Source: Corynebacterium dentalis
GTDB taxonomy: Bacteria; Actinomycetota; Actinomycetes; Mycobacteriales; Mycobacteriaceae
Direction of reading: 5' to 3'
Assembly (NCBI RefSeq): GCF_900232865.1
Contig: NZ_OCTS01000004.1
Coordinates: forward strand, 124,001 to 188,000
Length of the DNA: 64,000 nucleotides
The position numbers and the translations under genes were made by a program. Below are positions 16,959 through 26,221 of the stretch, in pieces; the stretch's first letter is position 1, and each line of letters opens with the position of its first letter. Below the pieces are notes generated by a model, which saw only the letters and a program-made list of their open reading frames with translations, made no database searches and had not been told where the DNA came from.

Positions 16959-17414
16959 CTAGTCACGCACCCGAACGACGATATCTACCTCAACTGGTGA
17001 ATTCAGAGGTAGCTCAGCCACGCCAACGGCGGCACGAGCGTGGACGCCTGCGTCGGCGAAAATTTCCTGCAACACCGTGGACGCACCATTGATTACGCCG
17101 GGCTGACCACCGAAATCCTGGGCAGAGGCAACGAAACCGTTGACCTTTACCACCTGTTCGATGTTGTCCAATCCCACCAGATCGGCCGCAGCGGCAACGG
17201 CATTAAGGGCGGCGATTCGGGCCAGCTCAGTTGCTTGATCCGGATCCACGTCCGCCCCGACCTTGCCTGTGGCCGGCAATTGTCCGTCAACAAAGGGCAG
17301 CTGGCCAGAGGTGTAGACATGATCGCCAGAACGAACGGCGGGGACGTACGCGGCAACTGGAGCAGCCACGGGCGGCAGTTCAATGCCCAGCTCAGAAAGA
17401 CGCTGGCTGTGCAT
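16959..17414 (-). CDS. RidA/YjgF-family protein (enamine/imine deaminase-like)
   Basis: The 151-residue protein is a single RidA domain (YTSGQLPFVDGQLPATGKVGADVD, then LDNIEQVVKVNGFVAS and the C-terminal HARAAVGVAELPLNSPVEVDI with the conserved Arg). RidA enzymes hydrolyse reactive enamines formed by PLP enzymes; this longer subgroup is not well characterised. Its ATG shares one base with the TAA of the upstream DUF4177 gene, so the two are translationally coupled. Confidence 0.9.
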   Translation of the reverse strand: MHSQRLSELGIELPPVAAPVAAYVPAVRSGDHVYTSGQLPFVDGQLPATGKVGADVDPDQATELARIAALNAVAAAADLVGLDNIEQVVKVNGFVASAQDFGGQPGVINGASTVLQEIFADAGVHARAAVGVAELPLNSPVEVDIVVRVRD

Positions 17415-17566
17415 TACGCTTCCCGCTTCATGTACGCGACGTGCTGTTCGCCGGTTGGCCCGGGGAGCACGGAGACGAGTTCCCAGCCATCTTCACCCCA
17501 GTTATCGAGGATCTGCTTGGTGGCGTGGGTGAGCAGTGGCACGGTGACATATTCCCATTTGGTCAT
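17414..17566 (-). CDS. DUF4177-type small protein (50 aa)
   Basis: This short gene encodes 50 residues: it starts MTKWEYVTVPLLTHATKQ, continues ILDNWGEDGWELVSVLPGP and ends YMKREA. The WEY...LNxxGxxGWELV pattern is the DUF4177 signature. M. tuberculosis carries a comparable small gene (Rv3678A) at the same place before ridA. Its TAA overlaps the ATG of ridA (TAATG). The function is unknown; coupling suggests a partner role with RidA or simply operon membership. Confidence 0.85.
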   Translation of the reverse strand: MTKWEYVTVPLLTHATKQILDNWGEDGWELVSVLPGPTGEQHVAYMKREA

Positions 17567-17607
17567 GGGTCACAGTGTATCGAACGCAAAGACTATAAGG
17601 AGAGAGA

Positions 17608-17970
17608 CTAGCTCTCAGAGGCGGTTGCCAGCTGCCCGGCGAAGAAATCTGCCCAGCTATCGATTTCTGGGTGCTTGCGCAGCAAGGCGCGACGCTGACG
17701 CTCGGTCATTCCGCCCCATACGCCGAATTCCACGCGGTTATCGAGGGCATCGGCGCGGCACTGCAGAACCACTGGGCAGTGGCGGCAGATGGCCACAGCC
17801 TTGCGCTGTGCGGCGCCCTTGACGAACAGTTCTTCTGGGTCGATGTCCCGGCAGTGTGCCTGAGTGACCCAATCGCCACGGTTATTGAAGGACTCACGGC
17901 TCGTTACCTGCTCAGATGGCTGGCACACGGTATGTGCGGAAGCGGTTGGGCGAGCAAGAGATGCGGTCAT
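17608..17970 (-). CDS. whcA: WhiB-family iron-sulfur regulator (WhcA / WhiB4 type)
   Basis: The 120-residue protein has the four cluster cysteines C40, C62, C65 and C71, the turn GVWGGMTERQRRALL and a basic C-terminal stretch. WhiB proteins hold a redox-sensitive [4Fe-4S] cluster and act with the housekeeping sigma factor. Position next to the class A PBP gene matches C. glutamicum whcA, which represses oxidative-stress genes until its cluster is lost, and M. tuberculosis whiB4. The spacing to the DUF4177 gene is 41 bp, with separate promoters likely. Confidence 0.88.
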   Translation of the reverse strand: MTASLARPTASAHTVCQPSEQVTSRESFNNRGDWVTQAHCRDIDPEELFVKGAAQRKAVAICRHCPVVLQCRADALDNRVEFGVWGGMTERQRRALLRKHPEIDSWADFFAGQLATASES

Positions 17971-18063
17971 CGGTTAAATCCTCCGAATTGGGCCTTTAAG
18001 CAGGCCGTTGGGTCGAACGTCACTGTCACGATGGCCGTAATTTTATTCACACGATTTTAGAAG

Positions 18064-18079
18064 TGTCGAATGGATCACA
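18064..18079. promoter_or_regulatory. CRP/GlxR-like half-conserved site
   Basis: TGTCGAATGGATCACA has the TGTGA-N6-TCACA spacing with a perfect right half and 3 of 5 bases in the left half. It lies about 95 bp upstream of whcA. This is a weak call made by eye. Confidence 0.3.
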
Positions 18080-18205
18080 CTGTGGGGGTGAGTGACGGCT
18101 GCGCCACCAAAACGCTGCCCACTTCCTTAGAGTTGGCTGATAATTCACTATTGATATCTAATTAGAAAGGGTATTTACCTGCGGATTTTCCATTAGCCGT
18201 CACGA

Positions 18206-18221
18206 CATGACGCAGGTCACA
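18206..18221. promoter_or_regulatory. CRP/GlxR-like site upstream of pbp1A
   Basis: CATGACGCAGGTCACA matches TGTGA-N6-TCACA with a perfect right half and TGA of the left half. The 482-bp interval between whcA and pbp1A (17971-18452) holds no gene that I can support; it contains this site, the one at 18064, and AT-rich stretches that probably carry the two divergent promoters. Confidence 0.35.
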
Positions 18222-18452
18222 CACGGGTTTACCCATTTTGCGACGGCAACATGGAGGGGCGATTATCCTACGAAGATCTCGTTGATTAGTTCGGCAAATT
18301 AACTCACTTCCCGTCGGAAGTAATTATGTAGACAGCACAAACTACATACCCCCGTGCAAACTTTTTGCGGTCAGATGCACAAGCGCATCTTCGCCACCAT
18401 CCTTATCCCACTACATGCAACGGTCTATTCACTGTCTGCGTGGTCAGCTAAT

Positions 18453-20726
18453 GTGAGACGGGTGAATTCCCCGAGCACCTCGACCCTCCCGACGCTCAGC
18501 CGCTTGCTGGCCACACTCATCGTGGGCGGAATCCTGTGCGCTCTCGCCCTTTCCCCCATCGCCCTGGCTGGCGGCTGGCTGGTCAATTCCGGCGCGGAAA
18601 CCATGAACTCCAACTTGGAGGACATGTCGGAGAACCAAAAGCTTCCCCTCACCACCACGATCACCGATCGTAACGGCAAGCCTTTGGCATATATATACGA
18701 CCAACGTCGTTATGAAGTCACCTCGGATGAGATCTCCCAAGAGATGAAGGACTCGATCGTCGCCATCGAGGACCGTCGGTTCTACGAGCACAATGGCGTG
18801 GACCTGCGAGGCACGGCACGCGCCGCAGTATCGAACCTCACCAGCGGTGGGGTAGCAGAAGGCGCATCCACCCTCAATCAGCAGTACGTCAAGAACTACC
18901 TTTACCTCATCGAGGCAGACTCACCCGATGAGCGCGAGGCTGCCATCGAGACCTCCATTCCCCGCAAGCTGCGTGAAATGCGGATGGCCAGCGACCTCAA
19001 CGATCAGCTGTCCAAGGATGAGATCCTCACCCGCTACCTCAACCTCGTGTCCTATGGACACGGTGCATACGGCATCGAAGCTGCGGCACGCACCTACTTC
19101 AATACGCACGCCTCCAAGCTCAATGCGGCGCAATCCGCTTTTCTGGCCGGAGTAGTGCAGTCCACCACCACATTGGATCCTTACACCAACCCGGAAGCTG
19201 CAAAGGCCCGGCGCGATACGGTGCTGCAGTCTCGCGTCACCGCTGGCACACTCACCCAGGCACAGGCTGATGCGGCGGCAGCGGAGCCTCTTGGCGTCGG
19301 AAAATCACCACACGGTGAGGCCAACGGATGTATCGGCGCTGGAAACGCGGGCTTTTTCTGCGACTACGTCCTGGAGTGGCTGCAGGGCAAGGGCATGTCG
19401 ATGGATGACATCGCCGGTGGCGGTTACACCATCAAGACCACGCTAGACCCGCAGGCACAGGAAGCAGCCCACAACGCGGCAACGCAGTACGTCGATCCTC
19501 AGGCTGCAGGAGTTTCCCAAGCGATCAACTTCATCGCGCCGCGAGATAAGTCCCACGAAGTCGTCGCCATGGCTTCCTCGCGTACCTATGGACTGGACTC
19601 GGACAAGATGGAGACCGTCAACCCGGTCACTCATTCCCTGCAGGGCCACGGTGCGGGCTCCATTTTCAAGCTCTTCCCAGCAGCGCTGGCCATTGAAGAC
19701 GGCATGGGACTGGATACCGTGCTGGACGTTCCTAATCGTGTTGAGGTCGACGGCCTGGGCGATGGCGGCGCGGATGATTGCCCTCCCGGCAAGTACTGCG
19801 TGGAAAACTCCGCCGATTACAAGCCCACCATGACCCTGCGGGAAGCACTGTCTACCTCGCCAAACACTCCGTTCATTTCCATGCTGGAAGACGTCGGCGT
19901 GAAACGGACCATGGACTTGGCTGTGAAGCTGGGGCTGCGCAGCTACGAAGATGAGGGCACCCAAGATGCGGATAACTCCATCGCGGACTACGTCAAGGAA
20001 GCCAACCTGGGTTCCTTCGTTCTGGGCCCCACCCCGGTGAACCCACTGGAGCTGTCCAACGTTGCGGCATCCCTGGCGGACAACGGGCGCTGGTGTGAGC
20101 CGCGGCCGGTACTCAACGTGAAGGATCGCGACGGAAAGAAGTTGGATATCAAGCCTTCCCCATGTGAGCAGGCCTTGGACCCAGAAATTGCGCACGCTCT
20201 GGCCAACGGCATGGGTGGCGATTCCACCGGAGGAACCGCAGTCAATGCTGCTGCTTCCACGGGATGGTCCGGCCCCATCGCCGCAAAGACCGGTACCACC
20301 GAGACCAGCTTCTCCTCCGCGTTCCTGGGATTCACCCTAGGCTGGGCGGGCTCCAGCTACATCTTCAACGACGGCGGCACCCCAGCCAACCTCTGTACCG
20401 CTCCGGTCCGCCAATGTGGCGAGGGCAACCTGTACGGCGGCAATGAACCAGCGCAAACGTTCTTTACCGCAAGCAACGCGGTGATCGGCAACTACGGCGG
20501 ACCAGGGCTCCCTCCTTATAACCAGAAGTACAACCGCGGAACCAACCCACCGCCTAGCGCTGCCCCCGCCGCGAACAGCGCACCGACACAGAGCAATCAG
20601 GCACCTTCTACCCCGCGCTCACCAACGCAGCCAGCGGCACCGAACGTGCCTGACCTCAACCAGTTACAACGAGACGCCGAATCATTCTTCAATGAACTCA
20701 ACGGCGCGCTCCAACGTGCGAGGTAA
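18453..20726 (+). CDS. pbp1A: Class A penicillin-binding protein (bifunctional transglycosylase/transpeptidase)
   Basis: About 757 residues. One N-terminal membrane helix is followed by a GT51 transglycosylase (EDRRFYEHNGVDLRGTARA, EGASTLNQQYVKN) and a transpeptidase with SxxK in GAGSIFKLFP, SPN in STSPNTPF and KTG in AAKTGTTET. The C-terminal 70 residues are Pro/Ala/Gln-rich. Unlike mycobacterial PonA2, I see no PASTA domain. The frame opens at 18354, but the N-terminus before VRRVNSPS is unlike the family; I chose GTG 18453, with GTG 18462 as an alternative. It builds cell-wall glycan and crosslinks at the outer membrane face. Confidence 0.9.
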   Translation: MRRVNSPSTSTLPTLSRLLATLIVGGILCALALSPIALAGGWLVNSGAETMNSNLEDMSENQKLPLTTTITDRNGKPLAYIYDQRRYEVTSDEISQEMKDSIVAIEDRRFYEHNGVDLRGTARAAVSNLTSGGVAEGASTLNQQYVKNYLYLIEADSPDEREAAIETSIPRKLREMRMASDLNDQLSKDEILTRYLNLVSYGHGAYGIEAAARTYFNTHASKLNAAQSAFLAGVVQSTTTLDPYTNPEAAKARRDTVLQSRVTAGTLTQAQADAAAAEPLGVGKSPHGEANGCIGAGNAGFFCDYVLEWLQGKGMSMDDIAGGGYTIKTTLDPQAQEAAHNAATQYVDPQAAGVSQAINFIAPRDKSHEVVAMASSRTYGLDSDKMETVNPVTHSLQGHGAGSIFKLFPAALAIEDGMGLDTVLDVPNRVEVDGLGDGGADDCPPGKYCVENSADYKPTMTLREALSTSPNTPFISMLEDVGVKRTMDLAVKLGLRSYEDEGTQDADNSIADYVKEANLGSFVLGPTPVNPLELSNVAASLADNGRWCEPRPVLNVKDRDGKKLDIKPSPCEQALDPEIAHALANGMGGDSTGGTAVNAAASTGWSGPIAAKTGTTETSFSSAFLGFTLGWAGSSYIFNDGGTPANLCTAPVRQCGEGNLYGGNEPAQTFFTASNAVIGNYGGPGLPPYNQKYNRGTNPPPSAAPAANSAPTQSNQAPSTPRSPTQPAAPNVPDLNQLQRDAESFFNELNGALQRAR
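19291..19304 (+). repeat. Copy 5 of the repeat (one mismatch)
   Basis: TTGGCGTCGGAAAA preceded by C instead of G, 14 of 15 positions. It lies within pbp1A and encodes LGVGK. Confidence 0.5.
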
Positions 20727-20794
20727 ATCGCCCAGCTAGAACCGGTGAACCGCGGTGCCCGGTGCTGTCTTGACCGTCGGTAGACTGAGTCACC

Positions 20795-21766
20795 GTGAGC
20801 ACTAACGTCTTGAAGACCCTGATTGGCGCCGCGGCAGCTACCGCGGCCACCGGAATCGCCACCCTCGTGATGGCCAGCCGGGAGATTCGTCAGTTCGAGC
20901 TGAAGCAGGTCACCGCTCCTGTTTTGGACCCCGGCACGTTTGCCGATCCGCAGGATTCCTTCCATATCTTGCACGTCTCCGACCTCCACATGCTGGACAG
21001 CCAAAAGCTCAAGCAGAAGTGGGTCGCGGCGCTAAACAATCTGGACTTCGATCTAGTGATCAACACTGGCGATAACCTCGGCGAAGCCCGTGGCGTGCCC
21101 GGCGTATTGCATGCTTTGGATCCGCTGCTGAACCACCCCGGGGTGTTCGTATTCGGCTCCAACGATTACTTCGGCCCCAAGCCGGTCAACCCGTTGATTT
21201 ACCTGCAGGGCAAAAAGCGCAAGCCCAGCGGAGAGAAACTGCCGTGGGAGGGCATGCGCGCCGCGTTTATCGAACATGGATGGAACGATGCCACCCACCA
21301 GCACGTGGAGTTCTCGATCCCGCCCCGGCCGGACGGGATGTGGGAGCGCAGTGAGAAGTTCAATGTGTCGATTGCTGGCGTCGACGATCCTCACCACGAT
21401 CTCGATGATTTCAACGCCATCGCGGGCGGACCTCACCCCGATGCCGACCTCGCGATTGGCCTGACGCACTCACCCGAGCCATACATTCTGGATAAGTTTG
21501 CCGCCGAGGGCTACCAGTTGGTGCTGGCTGGGCATACGCACGGCGGGCAATTGTGCTTGCCGGGGAGCCGCACGATCGTCACTAACTGTGGCATCGATCG
21601 GGCACGGGCCAAGGGGCTATCGCGGTGGACGGAACGAATGTGGCTGCACGTCAGCAACGGTCTGGGCAACTCCAAATTCGTTCCGTTCCGCACGTTCTGC
21701 CGCCCTTCGGCGACGTTGATCCACGTGGTCGAGCGCGGAAACACGGAGGACTACCACCAGTTTTAA
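20795..21766 (+). CDS. Calcineurin-like metallophosphoesterase (Rv3683 type)
   Basis: The 323-residue protein has an N-terminal hydrophobic segment and the metal-binding blocks LHVSDLHM, NTGDNL, FGSNDY (in place of the commoner GNHD), LTHSP and AGHTHGGQ. It is probably a membrane-attached phosphodiesterase or phosphatase acting on a lipid or nucleotide; the substrate is unknown. The start is GTG at 20795, with TAGACT 8 nt upstream, so the transcript may be leaderless. It follows pbp1A by 68 bp, as in M. tuberculosis. Confidence 0.88.
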   Translation: MSTNVLKTLIGAAAATAATGIATLVMASREIRQFELKQVTAPVLDPGTFADPQDSFHILHVSDLHMLDSQKLKQKWVAALNNLDFDLVINTGDNLGEARGVPGVLHALDPLLNHPGVFVFGSNDYFGPKPVNPLIYLQGKKRKPSGEKLPWEGMRAAFIEHGWNDATHQHVEFSIPPRPDGMWERSEKFNVSIAGVDDPHHDLDDFNAIAGGPHPDADLAIGLTHSPEPYILDKFAAEGYQLVLAGHTHGGQLCLPGSRTIVTNCGIDRARAKGLSRWTERMWLHVSNGLGNSKFVPFRTFCRPSATLIHVVERGNTEDYHQF

Positions 21767-21823
21767 CGCGTGGGAGGCCGGGTACTATAGTCGAACACCA
21801 TCGCCCGATGCTTCCGGGCACAA

Positions 21824-21900
<77 letters not shown>

Positions 21901-21928
21901 TTTCCCTTTCACCGACGTGCGTGCACGG

Positions 21929-22409
21929 TCAGGTGGTCGATGGTGGTGTGGTTGCCTTTTCCCATGGTTCGACATCGCCGACGACGACATCAAATAGCGG
22001 ATGAGCTTCGATATCTTCAGAACTCCCGCCTTTCACTGCAGCGCGCAGCGAAGTGAGATCCTGATACCAGTCAGCGTCGCGATCCTTAACCTTCTCAAGC
22101 AGCACGGCTGCCTCAAGAGTTAACTGGCCTTGGGTCACGGCAATTTTTTTGGGGACTGCCTACACTTTCAACAATGAGAGAACGGTTGAAGGAGTATCCG
22201 CGGGAATCTGCTTCATTCGCGAGGCCTGCGAGATACGCCCCGACGGAAGCCACCGGATCGTCTTGATCGCGAAAGCGGTCCAGCTGAGGATGATTCTTAT
22301 ATCCCACAGTCAGACCTTGCAAAACTTTCTGAGCCAGAAGCGCTTCCCTCCAGCAGGCAACCAATCCGCGTCTATCCAGCAAGGCGGGATCGAGAGACCA
22401 TAAGCGCAT
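21929..22409 (-). pseudogene. Pyrimidine dimer DNA glycosylase / endonuclease V family gene, frameshifted
   Basis: The reading starts at ATG 22409 (MRLWSLDPALLDRRGLVACWREALLAQ) behind a strong AGAGAGGA with 7-nt spacing. It carries the family's first two-thirds, including GYKNHPQLDRFR and ADSRGYSFNRS, and loses frame at CCCCAAAAAAATTG (about 22140-22153). The rest of the family pattern resumes in another frame as IAVTQGQLTLEA, then DWYQDL, HPLFDVVVGDVEPWEK, ending at 21929. Removing one base from the C4A7 tract restores one protein of about 160 residues. The enzyme would excise UV pyrimidine dimers. It may be a pseudogene, a sequencing error, or a gene read through transcriptional slippage on the A run. 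Confidence 0.82.
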
Positions 22410-22502
22410 AGGTAAATCCTCTCTTGTTGCCTGCGGTTTCACTACCCCAGTTTTGCACGACCGCGAACATACCCCCCCCGAAATGGTGGTCTTGCCGACT
22501 GA

Positions 22503-22508
22503 TAGAAT
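22503..22508 (+). promoter_or_regulatory. Probable -10 element of the mrp operon
   Basis: TAGAAT lies about 26 bp upstream of the first mrpA start. Just before it is a run of eight C (22472-22479), which could vary in length and alter promoter spacing. I see no good -35 match. Confidence 0.3.
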
Positions 22509-22534
22509 GAGCAACGTCGCATTACGTTTCGACC

Positions 22535-25500
22535 ATGAAGATCGGGTGTTGTGAAAGCGTGGCAATTGTAGCCGTCCCCCTCATCGTGGCCGTGGCTCTA
22601 CTTCTGACTCCGTTGCTGGTCAAGATTTTTGACCGTAATGCAGGGTGGCCACTTGCCCTTACGTTCATAGGTCTTGCTGGATACATCATTCAGCATGCCC
22701 GCCCCCTCATCGAGGGCGAGGTTTTCACGTGGTCCGTCCCGTGGATACGCGGTTTACTCGCGCGACCTGACGGCACTGAGGGCAACGTAGATTTGGCGTT
22801 GCGCATGGACGCGCTGTCCTTATTTTTCACCCTCCTCGCGCTGACCATCGGCGCGGTGGTGTTTATCTATTCCACGCGCTATCTGCACCACCGTGTGCAG
22901 GTCATGAGTTTTTATGTGCTGATGACGGCGTTCATGCTGGCGGTACTTTTGCTGGTACTTGCCGATGACGTGATGCTCTTGTTCGTCGGCTGGGAGCTGG
23001 TCACTCTTGCCTCCTTCTTCCTCATCGCACGCAGCGGTTCCAGCGGTGAGGCTGGTTCCTTCCGTACGTTGACGGTCACCTTCGTCGGTGGACAGTTCTT
23101 GCTCGCCGCCATCGGAGTTATGGTCGCCACCACCGGCACCACCCGCGTTTCGGAAATCATCGCTTCACCTGCGTGGGACGGCGATAGCACGCGCTTGGCC
23201 ATCGTCGCCGTGCTGGTCGCACTCGCCGGGTTCTCCAAAGCCGCGCAGTTCCCCTTTCACTTCTGGCTTCCGGAGGCCATGGCCGCAGACACTCCCGTCT
23301 CTGCATTCCTGCACGCTGCAGCCGTGGTCAAGGCCGGTGTTTACCTGCTGATGCGCTTCTCCGGACTGTTTGAGTCCGTCATGGCATGGCACCTCACGCT
23401 GATCGTCGTGGGCATGGGCACCGCCGTGATGGGTGCCGTGTTCGCACTCCAGAAAACGGATCTGAAGAAGCTGACCGCCTACTCCACCGTGTCTCAGCTG
23501 GGTTGGATTGTAGCCACCATCGGCGTGGGCACCCCATTTGCCCTTGCAATGGCCCTAGTTCATACCGCCTCGCACGCGCTGTTCAAATCCTCGCTGTTCA
23601 TGATCGCTGGCGTGGTTGATCACCAGGCGGGCAGCCGAGACATCAAGCGCCTCGGCCCATTGTGGCGTCGGATGCCTTTCACGTTCGGTGGTGCCGTGAT
23701 CGCGGCGGCCTCGATGGCTGCCGTCCCACCCACCTTCGGCTTCGTTTCCAAGGAGGGCATGCTGGATGCCTTCACCGAATCGCCTTTGCCCGAGTGGGGC
23801 ATCATCGTCCTGCTCGCAATCGCGGGCATCGGCGCTGTGTTCACCCTGCTGTACTCTGCGCGCTACATCACGGGCGCGTTCATTGACGGCCCGCGCGATG
23901 TCTCCGAGGTCAAGGAAGCAGAACCCCTGATGTGGCTGCCAGCCATTTTCCCAGGTGTCCTTTCCTTGCCTGTCGTCCTGTTCCTTAGCGCCTTCGATGA
24001 GCCGCTCGACGCCATGGTTGCCGCCACCGGGGCAGGTCACTCTCATTCCCACTTGGCTCTCTGGCACGGCCTGACTGTGCCTCTATACATTTCCATTGCG
24101 GTGCTGATCGTGGGTGCTATCGGCGTAGCGTTCCGTGCACGTATCTCTGCGCTGCTGGAAGGCCGCAGGCTCGCACCGCGCTCCGGCGCGGAATTCCTGA
24201 GCGGTTCCAACGAGCGCGCCACCAATATTGCGCGCCGCATGGCGACCATGGCCAACTCGCAGTCCCCGGACCGTCACGTGGCATGGATTCTGCTGTTGAT
24301 CGTCGGTTTGGCCGTGGCATCGTTCGCGTTGCCGGGCACATCGAGCGGTCTGACCAGTGTGCCTCCGCGCATGCTCAACATCGATCGCCCCACGGATTTG
24401 ATCGCCCTGGCACTGATAGCACTGCCTGTCATCGGTATCATCTCCACGCGCTCCCGCATGGCCTCGGTAGTCTTGCTGGGCATCGTCGGTGTGGGTGTGT
24501 CCTGGCTGATGCTGACCTTGGGCGCACCCGATGTGGCCACCACCAACCTGCTAGTGGAGTTCTTGGTTGTGGTGCTCATGATGCTGGTGCTGCGCCACCA
24601 ACCGCGCCTGTACCTGCGCGAAGGTGAGCACCGGGCCAAGGGAGCCACGGCAATTTCCGTGATCATCGGCCTCATCACTTTCTTCGGTGTGTACTTCTTG
24701 CTTGGCCGTCACGATAAGCCACGGATCGCCCAGTGGTACCTGGAAAACACCCCAGAGATCACCGGCGGCAATAACGTGGTTGCCTCCATCCTCGTGGAAT
24801 TCCGTGCTTTCGATACTTTGGGAGAGCTGATCGTGTTGGGCATGGCGGGCATCGTCATCGCCGCCGTCATCCAGTCGATCCCCCGCTCCCCACTGCCCGG
24901 CTACGGTCCCGGCTCCACCTCAGAGCTGTTCCGCGCGGAAGGATCCACCCGCTTCCCGGACGTACATAAGGTCCCCGAGCTGGCACCGTTCTACTCGAAG
25001 TACCTGCGTTCCACGTACCTCAACTCCATCCTCAGCCGCCAGGCACTGCCGTATGTGCTGCCGATGATCGGCACCCTGTCCGCCGTGACCTTCTGGCGCG
25101 GCCACCAGGCTCCGGGCGGCGCTTTCATCGCCGCGCTGATCGCCGCCGGTGGCATTCTCCTGTGGTACGTCGGCCAACCTTTTGCCCGCAAGATCGGCAA
25201 GGGAGAACTGGGCTACTGGTTCATCGCGGGCGGCATGGCAACCGCCCTGCTCACAGGCCTGGTCGGCCTGCTGCTCAAGGGCAGCTTCCTGGCTCCCATC
25301 CATGGCGAGTTCCTCGGCCAGCACCTGACCACTTCGCTGCTGTTCGACCTCGGCGTGTACTTAGCGGTGATCGGGCTGATCGTGGTGTGCGTCAACGAGC
25401 TCGGCGGTCGCGACCGCCCTGGAGCTGAACCGCCATCCCGCAAGACCGAGGAAAAGATGCTGGGAGAATCCGGGGTGGCGTCGAAAAAGAAAAAGGGCAC

Positions 25501-25768
25501 GGACACACTGCGCCGCGTTCTGGAACAACCAACCCGGCACCCCGCACCCGTGGAAGTTCCCACCAAGAAGAGTGCGGCGGACAACGATGTGGCCGTGCAT
25601 GCAGGCGGATCCACCATCGTGCTCAACCCCTCGGAAGTCGATGCCGAACGCAAACGTACTGCAGAGCTGCACAAACAGGAACGCGAAGCCGCTCGTAAAC
25701 ACCGGCCGACTCCGGACAAGCAGGGTACGAAACAACAAGATACCAACACACAAGACGGGAAGGCATAG
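22535..25768 (+). CDS. mrpA: Mrp-type Na+/H+ antiporter subunit A (fused MnhA-MnhB)
   Basis: The 1077-residue multispanning protein is NuoL-like in the first part, with GWELVTLASFFLI (conserved Glu) and KAAQFPFHFWLPEAMAADTPVSAFLHAAAVVKAG (conserved Lys and His). The C-terminal membrane part is the MnhB-like domain, so no separate mrpB is present, as usual in actinobacteria. A hydrophilic, Lys/Arg/Glu-rich tail of about 110 residues follows. ATG 22535 starts the open frame, but GTG 22559 (VAIVAVPLI) resembles the family start better. Mrp complexes exchange cytoplasmic Na+ for H+ and support alkali and salt tolerance. Confidence 0.93.
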   Translation: MKIGCCESVAIVAVPLIVAVALLLTPLLVKIFDRNAGWPLALTFIGLAGYIIQHARPLIEGEVFTWSVPWIRGLLARPDGTEGNVDLALRMDALSLFFTLLALTIGAVVFIYSTRYLHHRVQVMSFYVLMTAFMLAVLLLVLADDVMLLFVGWELVTLASFFLIARSGSSGEAGSFRTLTVTFVGGQFLLAAIGVMVATTGTTRVSEIIASPAWDGDSTRLAIVAVLVALAGFSKAAQFPFHFWLPEAMAADTPVSAFLHAAAVVKAGVYLLMRFSGLFESVMAWHLTLIVVGMGTAVMGAVFALQKTDLKKLTAYSTVSQLGWIVATIGVGTPFALAMALVHTASHALFKSSLFMIAGVVDHQAGSRDIKRLGPLWRRMPFTFGGAVIAAASMAAVPPTFGFVSKEGMLDAFTESPLPEWGIIVLLAIAGIGAVFTLLYSARYITGAFIDGPRDVSEVKEAEPLMWLPAIFPGVLSLPVVLFLSAFDEPLDAMVAATGAGHSHSHLALWHGLTVPLYISIAVLIVGAIGVAFRARISALLEGRRLAPRSGAEFLSGSNERATNIARRMATMANSQSPDRHVAWILLLIVGLAVASFALPGTSSGLTSVPPRMLNIDRPTDLIALALIALPVIGIISTRSRMASVVLLGIVGVGVSWLMLTLGAPDVATTNLLVEFLVVVLMMLVLRHQPRLYLREGEHRAKGATAISVIIGLITFFGVYFLLGRHDKPRIAQWYLENTPEITGGNNVVASILVEFRAFDTLGELIVLGMAGIVIAAVIQSIPRSPLPGYGPGSTSELFRAEGSTRFPDVHKVPELAPFYSKYLRSTYLNSILSRQALPYVLPMIGTLSAVTFWRGHQAPGGAFIAALIAAGGILLWYVGQPFARKIGKGELGYWFIAGGMATALLTGLVGLLLKGSFLAPIHGEFLGQHLTTSLLFDLGVYLAVIGLIVVCVNELGGRDRPGAEPPSRKTEEKMLGESGVASKKKKGTDTLRRVLEQPTRHPAPVEVPTKKSAADNDVAVHAGGSTIVLNPSEVDAERKRTAELHKQEREAARKHRPTPDKQGTKQQDTNTQDGKA
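25474..25488 (+). repeat. Copy 6 of the repeat (one mismatch)
   Basis: GGTGGCGTCGAAAAA differs from the consensus at position 2 only. It encodes VASKK in the hydrophilic tail of MrpA, outside the conserved membrane part. Confidence 0.5.
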
Positions 25769-25771
25769 ATC

Positions 25772-26221
25772 ATGATCATTGCAGCGATCGTCGCCATTCT
25801 CATCGGCGGAGGTGTCTACATGGTGCTACAGCGCGGCATGGTGCGCATCATCGTTGGCATCACCCTGCTCAGCCACGGAGTCAACCTCTTGATCCTGGCG
25901 GCGGGAATCGGCACATGGCGCCAAGAACCCCTCATGGACCGCGCTACTCCGGATGTCGCGGCGGATCCACTACCGCAGGCTTTTGTGCTGACCGCCATCG
26001 TGATCTCCATGGCCTCCACGGCGGTGATGCTCACGCTGGCAGCGCTCGGCCGAGACGATGACACCCGCACCGTCGAGTCCCCCGAACGCACCGCACGCAA
26101 GCTGCGTTCCCTGGAGACACTGGGCAAAGCGACCAAAACCGTAGAGCAGCCGGAACGTACTCCGGCGCCCACCACACCCACTAACCCCGCAGATGAGAAG
26201 AAGGGAGCTACCAACTCATGA
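25772..26221 (+). CDS. mrpC: Mrp antiporter subunit C (MnhC, NuoK-like)
   Basis: The 149-residue protein has three membrane helices with a NuoK-type core (MVRIIVGITLLSHGVNLLILAAG and PQAFVLTAIVISMASTAVMLTLAALGR). It then carries an extra polar tail of about 50 residues rich in Thr, Pro and Glu. It starts 3 bp after mrpA and overlaps mrpD by 4 bp. Confidence 0.93.
   Translation: MIIAAIVAILIGGGVYMVLQRGMVRIIVGITLLSHGVNLLILAAGIGTWRQEPLMDRATPDVAADPLPQAFVLTAIVISMASTAVMLTLAALGRDDDTRTVESPERTARKLRSLETLGKATKTVEQPERTPAPTTPTNPADEKKGATNS

Noticed and set aside
21929..22409. Programmed +1 ribosomal frameshift in the glycosylase gene
   Set aside because: No stop or rare codon follows the slippery tract and no stimulatory structure is seen; sequence error, decay or transcriptional slippage is simpler.
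22465..22485. 6C RNA motif suggested by the C8 run
   Set aside because: Only one C-rich loop is present and there is no flanking stem pair.
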